Shown: piece after piece, positions 22,397-33,075 of the stretch | Layout: the number at the start of each line of letters is the position of its first letter | How positions within the stretch are numbered: the stretch's first letter is position 1 | Assembly: GCA_028824715.1 (NCBI GenBank) | Contig: JAPPCV010000056.1 | Span: forward strand, 1 to 64,000 | DNA length: 64,000 bases | From: Boseongicola sp. | Lineage (GTDB): Bacteria; Pseudomonadota; Alphaproteobacteria; Rhodobacterales; Rhodobacteraceae | Reading direction: 5' to 3' | Translations under genes and position numbers: made by a program | Notes under the pieces: model-generated | Told to the model about the DNA's origin: nothing | The model's input: the letters and a program-made list of their open reading frames with translations, nothing else | Database searches by the model: none

Positions 22397-22898
22397 GGGC
22401 TCCGAGAGAAGTCGCCAGGCGATCCATGGGGAGGACTGCCCGGCCGCGCGAGCAAGTTGCGCGGTGGCGCCGCGTCGGCTGCAGCGCGACGCCTACGGGA
22501 TGGCCGATGGACGTCACGAAGTCCTGGAACGCCGCTGAAATCGAGGCGCTGACGGATGCTGGTGCGGCCGTATGCGTCTCCAACCTGCCCGCCGGCGACA
22601 ATTTCTTGGACAGGCGCCTCGACCGTTGCGCCAGGGTTCAATGCCGGACTATGGTCTGTGCGATGGCGGCAGGCGGGCCGATGCGCCGCTCGAAAGGGCG
22701 CAACGGACGCATGTGCCGCAGCATCTCGTCCAGGAAGGCCTCGAGGCCGGCCGACGAAAGGGAGATTTCGAGGCTCTTGAAGGCCTGGCAGGGGACCCGC
22801 AACGACTGACGTAGCAGGAAGAAACACGCGAGGCCCCGTTCGGCATCGCCAACCAAGGCCGGAACAACCGGTCCAATCTAACCCGAAAGGAGAGGAAG

Positions 22899-23924
22899 AT
22901 GAAAAGGATAACAGCCACGATCGCAGGATCGTTGATCGCGCTCGCCGCGACGGTGTCGGCGTCATTCGCCGACAAGCTGACGTATTATTGTTCGGCACAG
23001 GAAGACTGGTGTCAGCTGATGGCTCGGAGCTTCGAGGATGCGACAGGCATCGACGTGAACATGACCCGGAAGTCTTCGGGCGAGACCTTCGCGCAAATCC
23101 GTGCGGAATCCTCCAACCCCAAGGGCGACGTCTGGTGGGGTGGAACGGGCGACCCGCACCTTCAGGCAGCGGAGGAAGGCCTGACAATGGAATACATGTC
23201 GCCCATGCGCGACCAGCTGCATGATTGGGCGATTGCACAGGCCGAAAGCGCTGGCAACAAGACCATCGGCATCTATTCCGGGGCGCTCGGCTACGGTTTC
23301 AACACCGACCTGGTGGCCGCAAACAACCTGCCTGAGCCGTCCTGCTGGAAGGACTTGCTGAAACCCGAATACAAGGGGCATGTCCAGATGGCGAACCCGA
23401 ATTCGTCAGGCACGGCCTACACGACCCTTGCATCCATGGTGCAGATCTTTGGCGAGGACGACGGGTTCGAGTTCATGAAGGGGCTCCACGCCAACATCAA
23501 CCAGTACACGAAGTCGGGCTCGGCTCCGATCAAGGCGGCGGGTCGTGGCGAAAACACCATCGGCATCGTCTTCATGCACGACGCGGTGAAGCAGGCCGTG
23601 TCCGGGTTCCCGATCAAGGTCGTGGCACCGTGCGAAGGCACCGGATACGAGATCGGTTCGATGTCGATCATCGACGGAGCGCGCAACCTGGAAGAGGCCA
23701 AGATGTTCTATGACTGGGCGCTCTCCGTCGAGGCACAGAATCTCGCACTGCAGGTGAATGCGTTCCAAGTGCCGTCGAACAAGGGGGCGGAGACCTCAGA
23801 GAGTGCGCCTGACATGAGCCTGATCAAGCTGATTGACTACGACTTCAAGAAGTACGGCTCTTCGGACGAGCGCAAGCGCTTGCTGCAAAAATGGGACGAA
23901 GAGGTTTCGACCCTGCCACAGTAG
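22899..23924 (+). CDS. AfuA/FbpA-family ABC transporter substrate-binding protein (substrate likely organophosphate/aminophosphonate rather than Fe3+)
   Basis: MKRITATIAGSLIALAATVSASFADKLTYYCSAQEDWCQLMARSFEDATGIDVNMTRKSSGETFAQIRAE; GDVWWGGTGDPHLQAAEEGL; start of an SBP-permease-ATPase operon. Confidence 0.88.
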   Translation: MKRITATIAGSLIALAATVSASFADKLTYYCSAQEDWCQLMARSFEDATGIDVNMTRKSSGETFAQIRAESSNPKGDVWWGGTGDPHLQAAEEGLTMEYMSPMRDQLHDWAIAQAESAGNKTIGIYSGALGYGFNTDLVAANNLPEPSCWKDLLKPEYKGHVQMANPNSSGTAYTTLASMVQIFGEDDGFEFMKGLHANINQYTKSGSAPIKAAGRGENTIGIVFMHDAVKQAVSGFPIKVVAPCEGTGYEIGSMSIIDGARNLEEAKMFYDWALSVEAQNLALQVNAFQVPSNKGAETSESAPDMSLIKLIDYDFKKYGSSDERKRLLQKWDEEVSTLPQ

Positions 23925-26138
23925 GTGACGCCCGCGAAAGCAACACAGACCCCTCCGGTCTTGATCTTCTGGATCGTCGCCGGGTGGGTCGGCTTCGTCC
24001 TCTGCCCCTGGTACGGGGTGGAGGACGGTTTCTTCTCGTTCGAGTGGCTGGTCGACGGCTACCCGTTCGAGGAGGACTATTCCCCGGCCGCTTTCCTGGT
24101 CGGGCAAGGCGAGAAGCTGTGGCTGGCCCCCTTGCTGATCCCTCTCCTCCTGCCGCTTCTGGCTCTCGGGCGGGAGAAGTCCGACCCCACGTATTTCCGC
24201 ATTCTGACCGTCGCGGGCGCGCTTGGATTTGGCTGGTTGATCATCCAGGGATTCTCCATCGGCATCCGCGGATTCAATTTCCAATGGATGAACGCTGCGT
24301 TTGGCGCGCTGGGAGATCGCCAGTTCGGGATGGGATACGGCGCGATGATTTGCGCTTCCGCGTTCCTGTTCCTCTTCACGCAAGGCATCGCCGCCCGGGG
24401 TGCGGTCAATGGTGACGTCTTCGTGGTCGGCGCGATTGGCGGCGTGGTCACCATTGTCACTGCGTTCGTGTTCTTTCCCATCGCGAACATGCTGTTCTCG
24501 GCCTTTGTTACCGACGACGGGGCGTACTCGATCTCGGCATTTGTCGGCAAGTTCTTCGATGATCGCCTATGGGGGATAGGGTGCTTCTTTGGCACGAGAT
24601 GCGGCGCGGCGCTGAACTCACTTGTCCTTGCCATCGCCGTCGGCTTCATCACCACCGTTCTGGGCCTCGCCTTTGCGCTTGTCGTGACCCGCTCGGGGTT
24701 TCGCTGGAAACGCCTGCTCCGTGCGCTGACCGTACTGCCGATCATCACGCCGCCTTTCGTGATTGGCCTCGCGCTGATCCTGCTCTTCGGCCTGTCCGGT
24801 TCCGTGACCGTATTCATCGCCGACCTTTTGGGCACGCAGCCCACCCGGTGGCTCTACGGCATGCCCGGGGTGCTGATCGCGCAGACTCTGGCGTTCACGC
24901 CCATTGCCTTCCTCGTTCTGATCGGCGTGGTCGAGGGCGTCTCGCCGTCGATGGAAGAGGCCGCGCAGACGCTGCGCGCCAACCGCTGGCAGACTTTCCG
25001 CACGGTGTCGTTGCCCTTGATGCGCCCAGGACTGGCCAACGCGTTCCTGCTGGGCTTCATCGAGAGCATGGCCGATTTCGGCAACCCGCTCGTTCTGGGC
25101 GGCAACTTCGATGTGCTCTCGACGGAGATCTTCTTCGCCATCGTCGGTGCGCAGTACGACCAGGGTCGTGCGGCCGTGCTTGCCATGGTCTTGCTGTTCT
25201 TCACCCTGTCCGCCTTCTTTGCCCAACGGGCCTGGCTCGGGAAAAAGAGCTATACGACCGTCTCGGGCAAGGGCGATGCGGGCGTGCACCCGTTGATGCC
25301 AAACGGCCTCGCGATTCCTGCGATGATCGTGGCGCTCAGCTGGGCGATCTTCACCGCAACGGTCTACGGCATGATCGTCTATGGAAGTGTCGTGGAGCTT
25401 TGGGGGGTCAACAACTCGATCACCTTCAAGCACTACGTGACGGCCTTCTCGATTCGGATCGAGGAGGAAGGCATCCGCTGGACAGGTGCCGCCTGGGACA
25501 GCTTCTGGACGACGATCACCATCGCCGCGATTGCGGCACCCTTGACGGGGGCGGTAGGGCTGGTCACGGCCTATCTGCTGACCCGGCAGAGCTTCGCGGG
25601 AAAGAGCGCGTTCGAGTTTGGCACGATGCTGTCCTTCGCAATCCCCGGCACGGTCATCGGCGTTAGCTACATCCTTGCATTCAACGTGCCACCGATCGAG
25701 ATCACCGGGACGGGGATCATCCTCGTGGTCAGCTTCATCTTCCGCAACATGCCCGTGGGCGTGCGCGCCGGCATCGCTTCCATGTCCCAGCTTGACAAGT
25801 CGCTGGACGAAAGCTCCCTGACGCTCGGCGCCAACTCGTGGCAAACTTTCCGCCGGGTGATCCTTCCATTGTTGCGGCCTGCAATTCTCGCCGCACTCGT
25901 GTATTCCTTCGTGCGCGCCATGACCGCGATCTCGGCCGTGATTTTCCTTGTGTCGGCGGAGTATGACATGGCCACCAGCTACATCATCGGGCGGGTCGAG
26001 AATAACGACTACGGCCTCGCGATCGCTTACTCCACGACGCTGATCTTCGTTATGCTCTCCGCCGTGGCGCTGATGCAGCTGATCGTCGGGCGCACCCAGA
26101 TCGGGCGCCGCATGACGCAGTCGCGAACAAATGTTTGA
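23925..26138 (+). CDS. Fbp/Afu-type ABC transporter permease (two fused permease domains, 737 aa)
   Basis: GTG start immediately after the SBP stop; two EAA-like loops (EEAAQTLRANRWQTFRTVSLPLMRPGL; DESSLTLGANSWQTFRRVILPLLRPAI). Confidence 0.9.
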   Translation: MTPAKATQTPPVLIFWIVAGWVGFVLCPWYGVEDGFFSFEWLVDGYPFEEDYSPAAFLVGQGEKLWLAPLLIPLLLPLLALGREKSDPTYFRILTVAGALGFGWLIIQGFSIGIRGFNFQWMNAAFGALGDRQFGMGYGAMICASAFLFLFTQGIAARGAVNGDVFVVGAIGGVVTIVTAFVFFPIANMLFSAFVTDDGAYSISAFVGKFFDDRLWGIGCFFGTRCGAALNSLVLAIAVGFITTVLGLAFALVVTRSGFRWKRLLRALTVLPIITPPFVIGLALILLFGLSGSVTVFIADLLGTQPTRWLYGMPGVLIAQTLAFTPIAFLVLIGVVEGVSPSMEEAAQTLRANRWQTFRTVSLPLMRPGLANAFLLGFIESMADFGNPLVLGGNFDVLSTEIFFAIVGAQYDQGRAAVLAMVLLFFTLSAFFAQRAWLGKKSYTTVSGKGDAGVHPLMPNGLAIPAMIVALSWAIFTATVYGMIVYGSVVELWGVNNSITFKHYVTAFSIRIEEEGIRWTGAAWDSFWTTITIAAIAAPLTGAVGLVTAYLLTRQSFAGKSAFEFGTMLSFAIPGTVIGVSYILAFNVPPIEITGTGIILVVSFIFRNMPVGVRAGIASMSQLDKSLDESSLTLGANSWQTFRRVILPLLRPAILAALVYSFVRAMTAISAVIFLVSAEYDMATSYIIGRVENNDYGLAIAYSTTLIFVMLSAVALMQLIVGRTQIGRRMTQSRTNV

Positions 26139-26150
26139 GGAGAGCGTGAG

Positions 26151-27218
26151 ATGAGCATCGCATCCAAAGCCGCACCCATCCGGTTCGAAGGCGTCTCGAA
26201 GAAATTCGGCAAGGATGTCGTTGCGGTCGACAACATCGACCTCGCGGTGGCCGCAGGCAAGCTCGTGACCCTCCTCGGCCCTTCGGGTTGCGGAAAGACC
26301 ACGACGCTCAGGATGATCGCGGGGTTGGAGATGGCCACTTCGGGCCGAATAACCATCGGCGACGTGGACGTCACGACGTTGCCCGCGACCGACCGCGACG
26401 TGTCGATGGTCTTTCAGTCCTACGCGCTCTTTCCACATATGAGCGTGCTGGAAAACGTCATGTATGGACTGACATTCTCGGGTTTCGGAAAGGGAGAAGC
26501 CCGTTCTCGCGCGCTGCAAGGGCTGGACCTGGTGGGTCTCAAAGGCTTCGATGGGCGCCTGCCATCCGAACTTTCGGGTGGTCAACAGCAACGGGTCGCG
26601 GTGGCGCGTGCGTTAGTGCTTGAGCCACAGGTTCTGCTCTTTGACGAGCCGCTTTCGAATCTCGACGCCAAGTTGCGCCGCCAGGTGCGTGAAGACATCC
26701 GCGCGATCCAGCAGGAGCTCGGCCTGACCGTAGTCTATGTCACCCACGACCAGGAAGAGGCGCTTGCGGTTTCCGACGAAATCGTCGTGATGCGCAACGC
26801 AGCCATTGCCCAGATCGGCACGCCGCGCGAGCTCTATGACGCCCCAAACGACCGCTTTGTCGCGGACTTCATTGGAGAGGCGAACCTCATTGAATGCCAA
26901 ATTGTCGAATTGGACGGCGGCACCGCGATGATCGAAGTCGAAGGCTACCGGCACCAGCTGCCGGCAAGAGGATTGTCCCCGGGGCCAGCCACGCTTGCCG
27001 TGCGACCCTCCCGAATTGTCCTTGACGGCGATGCGGGCGTGCAAGCGACGGTCGCAAAGGCAACTTATGTAGGCGTGCGGATGGAGTACACGTTGGAGGG
27101 CGGGTTCGGACAGGTCTTTGCCGTGCAGGATGACGTGGACAAGCCGCTGGAGGTCGGCACGGACCTTTGCATGTCCTTTGCGTCAAGAGGACCTGTGCTG
27201 CTGCCCGGAGAGGCGTAG
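26151..27218 (+). CDS. Fbp/Afu-type ABC transporter ATP-binding protein
   Basis: [55 protein letters not shown]-terminal TOBE-like region. Confidence 0.92.
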   Translation: MSIASKAAPIRFEGVSKKFGKDVVAVDNIDLAVAAGKLVTLLGPSGCGKTTTLRMIAGLEMATSGRITIGDVDVTTLPATDRDVSMVFQSYALFPHMSVLENVMYGLTFSGFGKGEARSRALQGLDLVGLKGFDGRLPSELSGGQQQRVAVARALVLEPQVLLFDEPLSNLDAKLRRQVREDIRAIQQELGLTVVYVTHDQEEALAVSDEIVVMRNAAIAQIGTPRELYDAPNDRFVADFIGEANLIECQIVELDGGTAMIEVEGYRHQLPARGLSPGPATLAVRPSRIVLDGDAGVQATVAKATYVGVRMEYTLEGGFGQVFAVQDDVDKPLEVGTDLCMSFASRGPVLLPGEA

Positions 27219-27356
27219 CGGACCCGTCTGGCCACGTTGCAGTCCGAGCCCTCCTGGCATCGCTTGGCGACTTGACCGGTTCGCGCAGAAGCATTGCAGA
27301 ATCGGATGTCTTTGCGAACTTGCGCTGACACGCCACCGGAAGCCATTGGCCCAATC

Positions 27357-28163
27357 TCATCCACCCCATGCAGGTACTGCGATGGATTTCAGATCCTCAA
27401 AGACCTGTGGTGCACCGGCGATCACGCGACCTCCTTTGCGGATCATCTCGTCGGCGTTCTGGTCCTCGACCACTCCGCCCGCCTCAGCCACGAGAAGCTG
27501 ACCTGCGAGGCAATCCCATGCGTTCATATGCTCTTCCACATACCCAAGCAGTCGCCCTGCGGCCACGTATGCCAATGACAGGGCTCCGCTGGCATTGCGA
27601 TTGAACATCGTCCCGCGTACAACAAGAGCACTCACGATTGACGTGACGTTCTCGGGCTTGATGCGGTTTGAGTAACCCAACCCCACGGTCCCTTCGTCAA
27701 GAGACTTGCCTTCCGCCACGTGAACGGATTGTCCATTGAGCTTTGCTCCACGCCCGCGGAGCGCCGAAAAGGTTTCGTCGTAGACCGGGTCGTGGACTAC
27801 GCCGAATTGCGTTTTGCATTCGGACACACCGGCGAGAACAATCGTCCAGGTTGGAATGCCATTGAGGAAGTTCGTGGTGCCGTCAATCGGGTCAATGACC
27901 CATGTGAAGCCGTTTGCGCCAGAGGTGCCGCCATGTTCTTCGCCCACGATTCGGTCATCCGGCCACGCTTCCGCAATTCTCTCGCGGATGAACGATTCGA
28001 TCTTGCGGTCGGCTTCGCTCACCCAGTCATGCGAACCTTTCTGGTCGACACGCAGTTGGCCGCGGCGCGCGAAGTAGTCTCGCGCCAGCAATCCGGCGGA
28101 CTGGCAGAGATCCTTTGAAAATGCAAACTTGTCTTCGAGGGTCATGAACACGGATTCCAGCAC
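27357..28163 (-). CDS. inositol monophosphatase family protein (possible start at 28145)
   Basis: IVGEEHGG, WVIDPIDGTTNFLNGIPTW, EEHMNAWDCLAGQLLVAEAGG, the IMPase metal-binding motifs. Confidence 0.9.
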   Translation of the reverse strand: MLESVFMTLEDKFAFSKDLCQSAGLLARDYFARRGQLRVDQKGSHDWVSEADRKIESFIRERIAEAWPDDRIVGEEHGGTSGANGFTWVIDPIDGTTNFLNGIPTWTIVLAGVSECKTQFGVVHDPVYDETFSALRGRGAKLNGQSVHVAEGKSLDEGTVGLGYSNRIKPENVTSIVSALVVRGTMFNRNASGALSLAYVAAGRLLGYVEEHMNAWDCLAGQLLVAEAGGVVEDQNADEMIRKGGRVIAGAPQVFEDLKSIAVPAWGG

Positions 28164-28362
28164 GATTTGACCGGTCGTTCAATCAAGTCGCGCTGCATGG
28201 CAAGCCCTGTTCCGACGAAAGATGCAGGCGGCCGGCATTCCGAGAAGGGTCGGACCGGGTTGAGTGCCGGATCGTGAAGCGACCTTGACGCAAGCAGTGC
28301 CCGATGCTTGTCTGGCGGCGACCGGAAATCTCCGGCGGGAGCGGTGTCGAAGGATTCCCAAC

Positions 28363-29535
28363 GTGAAAGCGCTCATTGCCTTGGCCGCCTTTTCCCTTGG
28401 CGCCCCATCTGTCGGTGCCCAGCCCTGCGGAGGGCCCTTTGACGCGTTTCTTGACGGCATCAGGGACGAGGCAATCGGAAACGGCCATTCCGAGCAGGTG
28501 GTCGACCGATTCCTTGAACACGCAGCCCACGACCCGAATGTCATCCGGGCGGACCGGGCGCAGGGGATATTCCAGATTCCCTTCATCGAGTTTTCCGGGC
28601 GCCTGATCAGCCAGCACAGGCTTCATCATGGATCGGAGAACGCCAGGAAATGGGCGCATGTCTTCGATCACATCGAACGCGAGCACGGCGTTTCCCGAGG
28701 CGTCCTGCTTGCGTTCTGGGGCTTCGAGACCGACTTCGGCGTCGTTCAGGGCGATTTCAACACGGTCAATTCGCTGGTCACGCTTGCCCATGACTGCAGG
28801 CGACCGGAGCTGTTCCGACCTCAGGTCCTGGCCGCGGTCGAACTGTTCGAGCGAGGCGGCCTGGACCCTGTCAACACGACGGGAGCGTGGGCCGGCGAAA
28901 TCGGAATGGTCCAGATGCTGCCCGAAGACATTCTTCTCAATGGCGTCGACGGCGATGGCGACGGAAAGGTCGACTTGAAAGGCTCACCTGCGGACGCCCT
29001 GGTTTCGGGCGCCAGGATGCTCGTCAATCTAGGCTGGCGAAGAAATCAGCCCTGGATGCAGGAAGTGAGGATGCCGGAGCGCTTCGACTGGTTCGAGACC
29101 GGTTTCGAGAACTGGAAACCCGCGTCTGACTGGGTGGCGGCCGGGGTCAGGCCGAGATCGGGAAGGCTGGCCGCACCGGATCTTGAGGCGGCGATATTGC
29201 TGCCCCAAGGCCGGAACGGGCCCGCCTTCATGATCTATCCGAACTTCAACGTGTTCCTGGAGTGGAACAAGAGCTTCGTCTACGTGATCACTGCCGCCCA
29301 CTTCGCGATGCGCCTCGAGGGGGCGCCGGTCTACGATGCTGGTGAGCCTGGCACGGCGCTCGACGAGGGCCAGGTCAAGGCATTGCAGGAAAGACTCGAA
29401 GCTCGCGGCCATGATGTCGGCGGAATAGACGGCATCCTCGGTGCCAAGACCCGTAGCGCGGTGCAGAAGGAACAGGTGCGCCTCGGCTTGCCGGCGGATG
29501 CCTGGCCGACGCTGGAGCTTCTCGACCGGCTCTGA
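28363..29535 (+). CDS. lytic murein transglycosylase, MltB family, with C-terminal peptidoglycan-binding domain
   Basis: GTG start with signal VKALIALAAFSLGAPSVGA; GVLLAFWGFETDFGVVQGDFNTVNSLVTLA; ALQERLEARGHDVGGIDGILGAKTRSAVQ. Confidence 0.9.
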   Translation: MKALIALAAFSLGAPSVGAQPCGGPFDAFLDGIRDEAIGNGHSEQVVDRFLEHAAHDPNVIRADRAQGIFQIPFIEFSGRLISQHRLHHGSENARKWAHVFDHIEREHGVSRGVLLAFWGFETDFGVVQGDFNTVNSLVTLAHDCRRPELFRPQVLAAVELFERGGLDPVNTTGAWAGEIGMVQMLPEDILLNGVDGDGDGKVDLKGSPADALVSGARMLVNLGWRRNQPWMQEVRMPERFDWFETGFENWKPASDWVAAGVRPRSGRLAAPDLEAAILLPQGRNGPAFMIYPNFNVFLEWNKSFVYVITAAHFAMRLEGAPVYDAGEPGTALDEGQVKALQERLEARGHDVGGIDGILGAKTRSAVQKEQVRLGLPADAWPTLELLDRL

Positions 29536-29620
29536 TCGCTGCCGAGCGCTGACCGTGGCTGGCCACGCTCGGGCCGGCCGGAAGCTCGTGACCCGTCTGC
29601 CGCTCCGCCCCTGGCGGATC

Positions 29621-30994
29621 TCAGGAGAATGTCCTGGTCAGTGCCTTGTCCACCGCAGCAGTGATCCGGTCGATGTCGTCGGCGGTCGAGATCAGCGGGG
29701 GCGAGAAGCAAAGCGTGTTGTTGAGTCCGGGCAGCGAGCGGTTGGTTGCACCGATGATGACGCCCTGCGTCGCGCAGTCCGCGGCAACAGCCAGGACCGT
29801 CTTTTCGTCGACCGGTTCCTTGGTCGCGCGGTCGGCAACGAGTTCGGCCCCGCAGAACAGGCCCTTGCCGCGCACGTCGCCGATGACGCGGTGTCTCTCC
29901 TGAAGCGAGCGCAGGTTGTCGATGAGGCGCGCACCCATCCGCGTGGTGTTGTCGAGGAGGTTCTCCTCCTCGATGATCGCGACGTTTTCGAGCGCCGCAG
30001 CCGGTCCGGCGGTGCAGCCGCCAAAAGTCGAGATGTCACGGAAATAGTTCATGGGGTCGTCGGCATCGTCCTTGAACATGGCGAAGACCTCGTCGGTCGT
30101 GACCATGCAGGCGATTGCGGCATAGCCCGAGGCCACGCCCTTGGCCATGGTCACGAAGTCGGGCTTGACGCCGAAGTGCTGGTAGCCAAACCACGTTCCG
30201 GTGCGCCCGACGCCGCAGACGACCTCGTCGATATGGAGCAGGACGTCGTGTTTCCTGCAGATTTCCTGAATCCGCTCCCAGTATCCTTCCGGCGGCGGAA
30301 CGACGCCTCCACCGGCCGTCACGGGTTCCAGGCACAGCGCGCCCACGGTGTCCGGACCTTCCCGCAGGATGACCTCTTCGACCTGGTCTGCCGCCCACTC
30401 GCCGTAGCTTTCGGTTTCGACCTGGGCGCGGTATTCGAGACAGTGCGGCACTTCCACGAAGCCGGGCGTGAACGGGCCGTACTGTGCATTCCTTTCCGGC
30501 TGTCCGCCTGCCGAAAGGCAGGCGATCGTCGTGCCGTGATAGTCGCGTTCACGAAAGAGGATCTTGTGCTTCTTGCCGCCGTATTTCTTGTGCGCGATCT
30601 GGCGGACCATCTTGAAGGCCTTCTCGTTCGCCTCGGAGCCGGAATTTGCATAGTAGACCCGCGTCAGCCCGGGCAGCAGCCCGGTCAGCTTCTTGGCGAA
30701 ATTCGCGCCAGGGATCGATCCCGCACTGCCCGCGAAATACGGAATCTGGACGAGCTGGTCTCGAATGGCGTTGGCAATGCGCTCGCGACCATAGCCGACG
30801 TTGACGGTCCACACGCCGCCCGAGACGGCGTCGATGTACTCGCTTCCAGCCGCGTCCCAAACGCGCACGCCCTTGCCTTCGACCATGACGCGGGGATCGC
30901 TTGTCTCCAGAGGCTTGTGCTGCATCAGGTGATGCCAGATGTGCGCGCGGTCGGCTTCGATCACGTCGGCGAGGTCGTTTGGAACAATGTTCAT
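29621..30994 (-). CDS. class III aminotransferase, taurine--pyruvate aminotransferase-like
   Basis: LWHHLMQHKPLETSDPRVMVEGKGVRVWDAAGSEYIDAVSGGVWTVNVGYG; HIDEVVCGVGRTGTWFGYQHFGVKPDFVTMAKGVASGY (PLP Lys). Confidence 0.82.
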   Translation of the reverse strand: MNIVPNDLADVIEADRAHIWHHLMQHKPLETSDPRVMVEGKGVRVWDAAGSEYIDAVSGGVWTVNVGYGRERIANAIRDQLVQIPYFAGSAGSIPGANFAKKLTGLLPGLTRVYYANSGSEANEKAFKMVRQIAHKKYGGKKHKILFRERDYHGTTIACLSAGGQPERNAQYGPFTPGFVEVPHCLEYRAQVETESYGEWAADQVEEVILREGPDTVGALCLEPVTAGGGVVPPPEGYWERIQEICRKHDVLLHIDEVVCGVGRTGTWFGYQHFGVKPDFVTMAKGVASGYAAIACMVTTDEVFAMFKDDADDPMNYFRDISTFGGCTAGPAAALENVAIIEEENLLDNTTRMGARLIDNLRSLQERHRVIGDVRGKGLFCGAELVADRATKEPVDEKTVLAVAADCATQGVIIGATNRSLPGLNNTLCFSPPLISTADDIDRITAAVDKALTRTFS

Positions 30995-31107
30995 TCGGGT
31001 GTCCTCCTGGGAAGGATGCGGTTCGCGCTAGATTATCCGAAGCAAGGGAACGGGACCAGAGGGCATTGCGGTTTCGGAGAATGGATTGTCGCCTTGAAGC
31101 CGGGCCT

Positions 31108-31665
31108 CTATTCTTCACGGGCTTCGGTCAGGGCCCGGATGATCGCCCTGGCGCTTTCGCCGTACCATTCGGCATCTCCGCGCATCCTTGCGATTTCCCT
31201 GCCGTCCATGTCAAGGATCACCGTGGCGGGAAGGCCAAGGACCGCCATGCTGCGGGCAAGGTTCTGTCTTGGGTCGAGGTATAGCGGGAGGTTGTCGACG
31301 CCAGTCTCCTGGAAGAACCTGCGGATGCCCGGAATCGAATTGCGCCCCGTGGCGATGGTCAAGACTTCGAACCGCTCGCCGCCGAATTCGCGTTGCAGTT
31401 CCGAAAGCATGGGCATTTCCTTGCGGCAAGGCGCGCACCAGGTGGCCCAGAAGTTGACAAGCACGAACTTGCCGTTGAAGTCAGACAGCTGATGTGCGCC
31501 ACCCTCCGGGTCGGTGAAGCCGGTGTCGGGCACGGTCCTCGGTTCCGAGAAGACAAGCTTCCTCATCGTTCCCTCGCGCAGGTCCGCGAGCTGGCCGGTG
31601 TCTGCAATGGCGTGGTTTGCAGCGAGCGCAAGGCAAGTGTAGAGAACGGCAAGGCAACGGGACAT
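31108..31665 (-). CDS. TlpA-family thioredoxin-like disulfide reductase
   Basis: Signal MSRCLAVLYTCLALAANHAIA; FVLVNFWATWCAPCRKEMPMLSELQREFG (WCAPC active site). Confidence 0.88.
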   Translation of the reverse strand: MSRCLAVLYTCLALAANHAIADTGQLADLREGTMRKLVFSEPRTVPDTGFTDPEGGAHQLSDFNGKFVLVNFWATWCAPCRKEMPMLSELQREFGGERFEVLTIATGRNSIPGIRRFFQETGVDNLPLYLDPRQNLARSMAVLGLPATVILDMDGREIARMRGDAEWYGESARAIIRALTEAREE

Positions 31666-31686
31666 TGAACTCCCTCCGGAGACCAG

Positions 31687-33075
31687 ATGACGGACGACGC
31701 GAACAAGATGTGGGGCGGACGCTTTGACGCCGGTCCGGATGCGATCATGGAAGCGATCAACGCTTCCATCGGATTCGACCAGCGGTTGGCGCGACACGAC
31801 ATCGAAGGTTCGCTTGCCCACGCAGCGATGCTTGCCGCAACGGGCATCGTCACGGATAGCGATGCCAGGGCGATCCGTGAAGGCCTGCTCACGGTGTTGT
31901 CAGAGATTGACACTGGCAAGTTCCGGTTTCTGGCCGCGCTTGAAGACATCCACATGAACATCGAATCGCGCCTGCACGAATTGATCGGCGCGCCTGCGGG
32001 ACGGCTTCATACCGCGCGGAGCCGGAATGACCAGGTCGCGACCGACTTGCGGCTTTGGGTGCGGGACCAATGCGATGCGGCGATTGCGGGCATCAGGGCG
32101 CTGCAGCGGGCACTTGTTGACCAAGCCGAAGCCGGAGCGGACTGGGTGATGCCCGGGTTCACGCATCTGCAGGCGGCGCAGCCGGTGACTTGGGGCCATC
32201 ACATGATGGCGTATGTCGAAATGCTGGAGCGTGACGCTTCGAGGCTCGCTGACGCGCGGACGCGGATGAACGAGAGCCCGCTCGGGGCCTGCGCCCTGGC
32301 AGGAACGTCCTTTCCGATTGACAGGGATGCCACGGCGAGAGCGCTCGGCTTTGATCGGCCGATGGCGAATTCCCTCGACGCGGTGGCGGATCGGGACTTC
32401 GCGTTGGAATTCCTGGCGGCGAGCGCCATCGTGGCAATGCATCTCAGCCGTCTGGCCGAGGAAATCGTGATCTGGTCGAGTGCGCAGTTCCGGTTCGTCT
32501 CGCTTTCCGACCGCTTTTCGACCGGTTCGTCGATCATGCCGCAGAAAAGGAACCCGGATGCAGCCGAGCTCGTGCGCGCAAAGACCGGGCGCATTCTCGG
32601 GAGCGCCGTGGGCCTGTTCACCGTCATGAAGGGCCTCGCGCTGGCCTATTCCAAGGACCTGCAGGAAGACAAGGAGCAGGTCTTCGACGCCGCGGATTCG
32701 CTCATGCTCGTGCTGCCGGCCATGGAAGGCATGGTTCGGGACATGTCGGCCGACCGGGATGCCCTGAACGCCGCGGCCTCCTTGGGCTTCTCGACCTCCA
32801 CCGATCTTGCCGACTGGCTGGTGCGGGAGGCGGGCCTGCCGTTTCGGGAGGCGCATCATGTGACCGGCACGCTGGTGGCGATGGCGGATTCCGAGAACAA
32901 GGATCTGCAGGACCTGACCCTGGAACAGATGACGTCGGTTCACGACGCGATCACGGAGCAGGTCCGGGACGTGCTGGGAGCGGGCAATTCGGTTCGGAGC
33001 CGCACATCCTATGGGGGGACGGCACCCGAGCGAGTGCGTGAGCAAGTCGCGCTGTGGCAGGAGCGGTTGTCATGA
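31687..33075 (+). CDS. argH: argininosuccinate lyase
   Basis: [64 protein letters not shown]. Confidence 0.96.
   Translation: MTDDANKMWGGRFDAGPDAIMEAINASIGFDQRLARHDIEGSLAHAAMLAATGIVTDSDARAIREGLLTVLSEIDTGKFRFLAALEDIHMNIESRLHELIGAPAGRLHTARSRNDQVATDLRLWVRDQCDAAIAGIRALQRALVDQAEAGADWVMPGFTHLQAAQPVTWGHHMMAYVEMLERDASRLADARTRMNESPLGACALAGTSFPIDRDATARALGFDRPMANSLDAVADRDFALEFLAASAIVAMHLSRLAEEIVIWSSAQFRFVSLSDRFSTGSSIMPQKRNPDAAELVRAKTGRILGSAVGLFTVMKGLALAYSKDLQEDKEQVFDAADSLMLVLPAMEGMVRDMSADRDALNAAASLGFSTSTDLADWLVREAGLPFREAHHVTGTLVAMADSENKDLQDLTLEQMTSVHDAITEQVRDVLGAGNSVRSRTSYGGTAPERVREQVALWQERLS

Noticed and set aside
24618-26591. 657-aa minus-strand ORF opposite the double permease and ATPase
   Set aside because: Antisense shadow; His/Arg/Asp-rich composition typical of reverse-frame GC-rich DNA.
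29441-31492. 683-aa plus-strand ORF opposite the class III aminotransferase
   Set aside because: Antisense shadow of a well-supported CDS; no domain signature.
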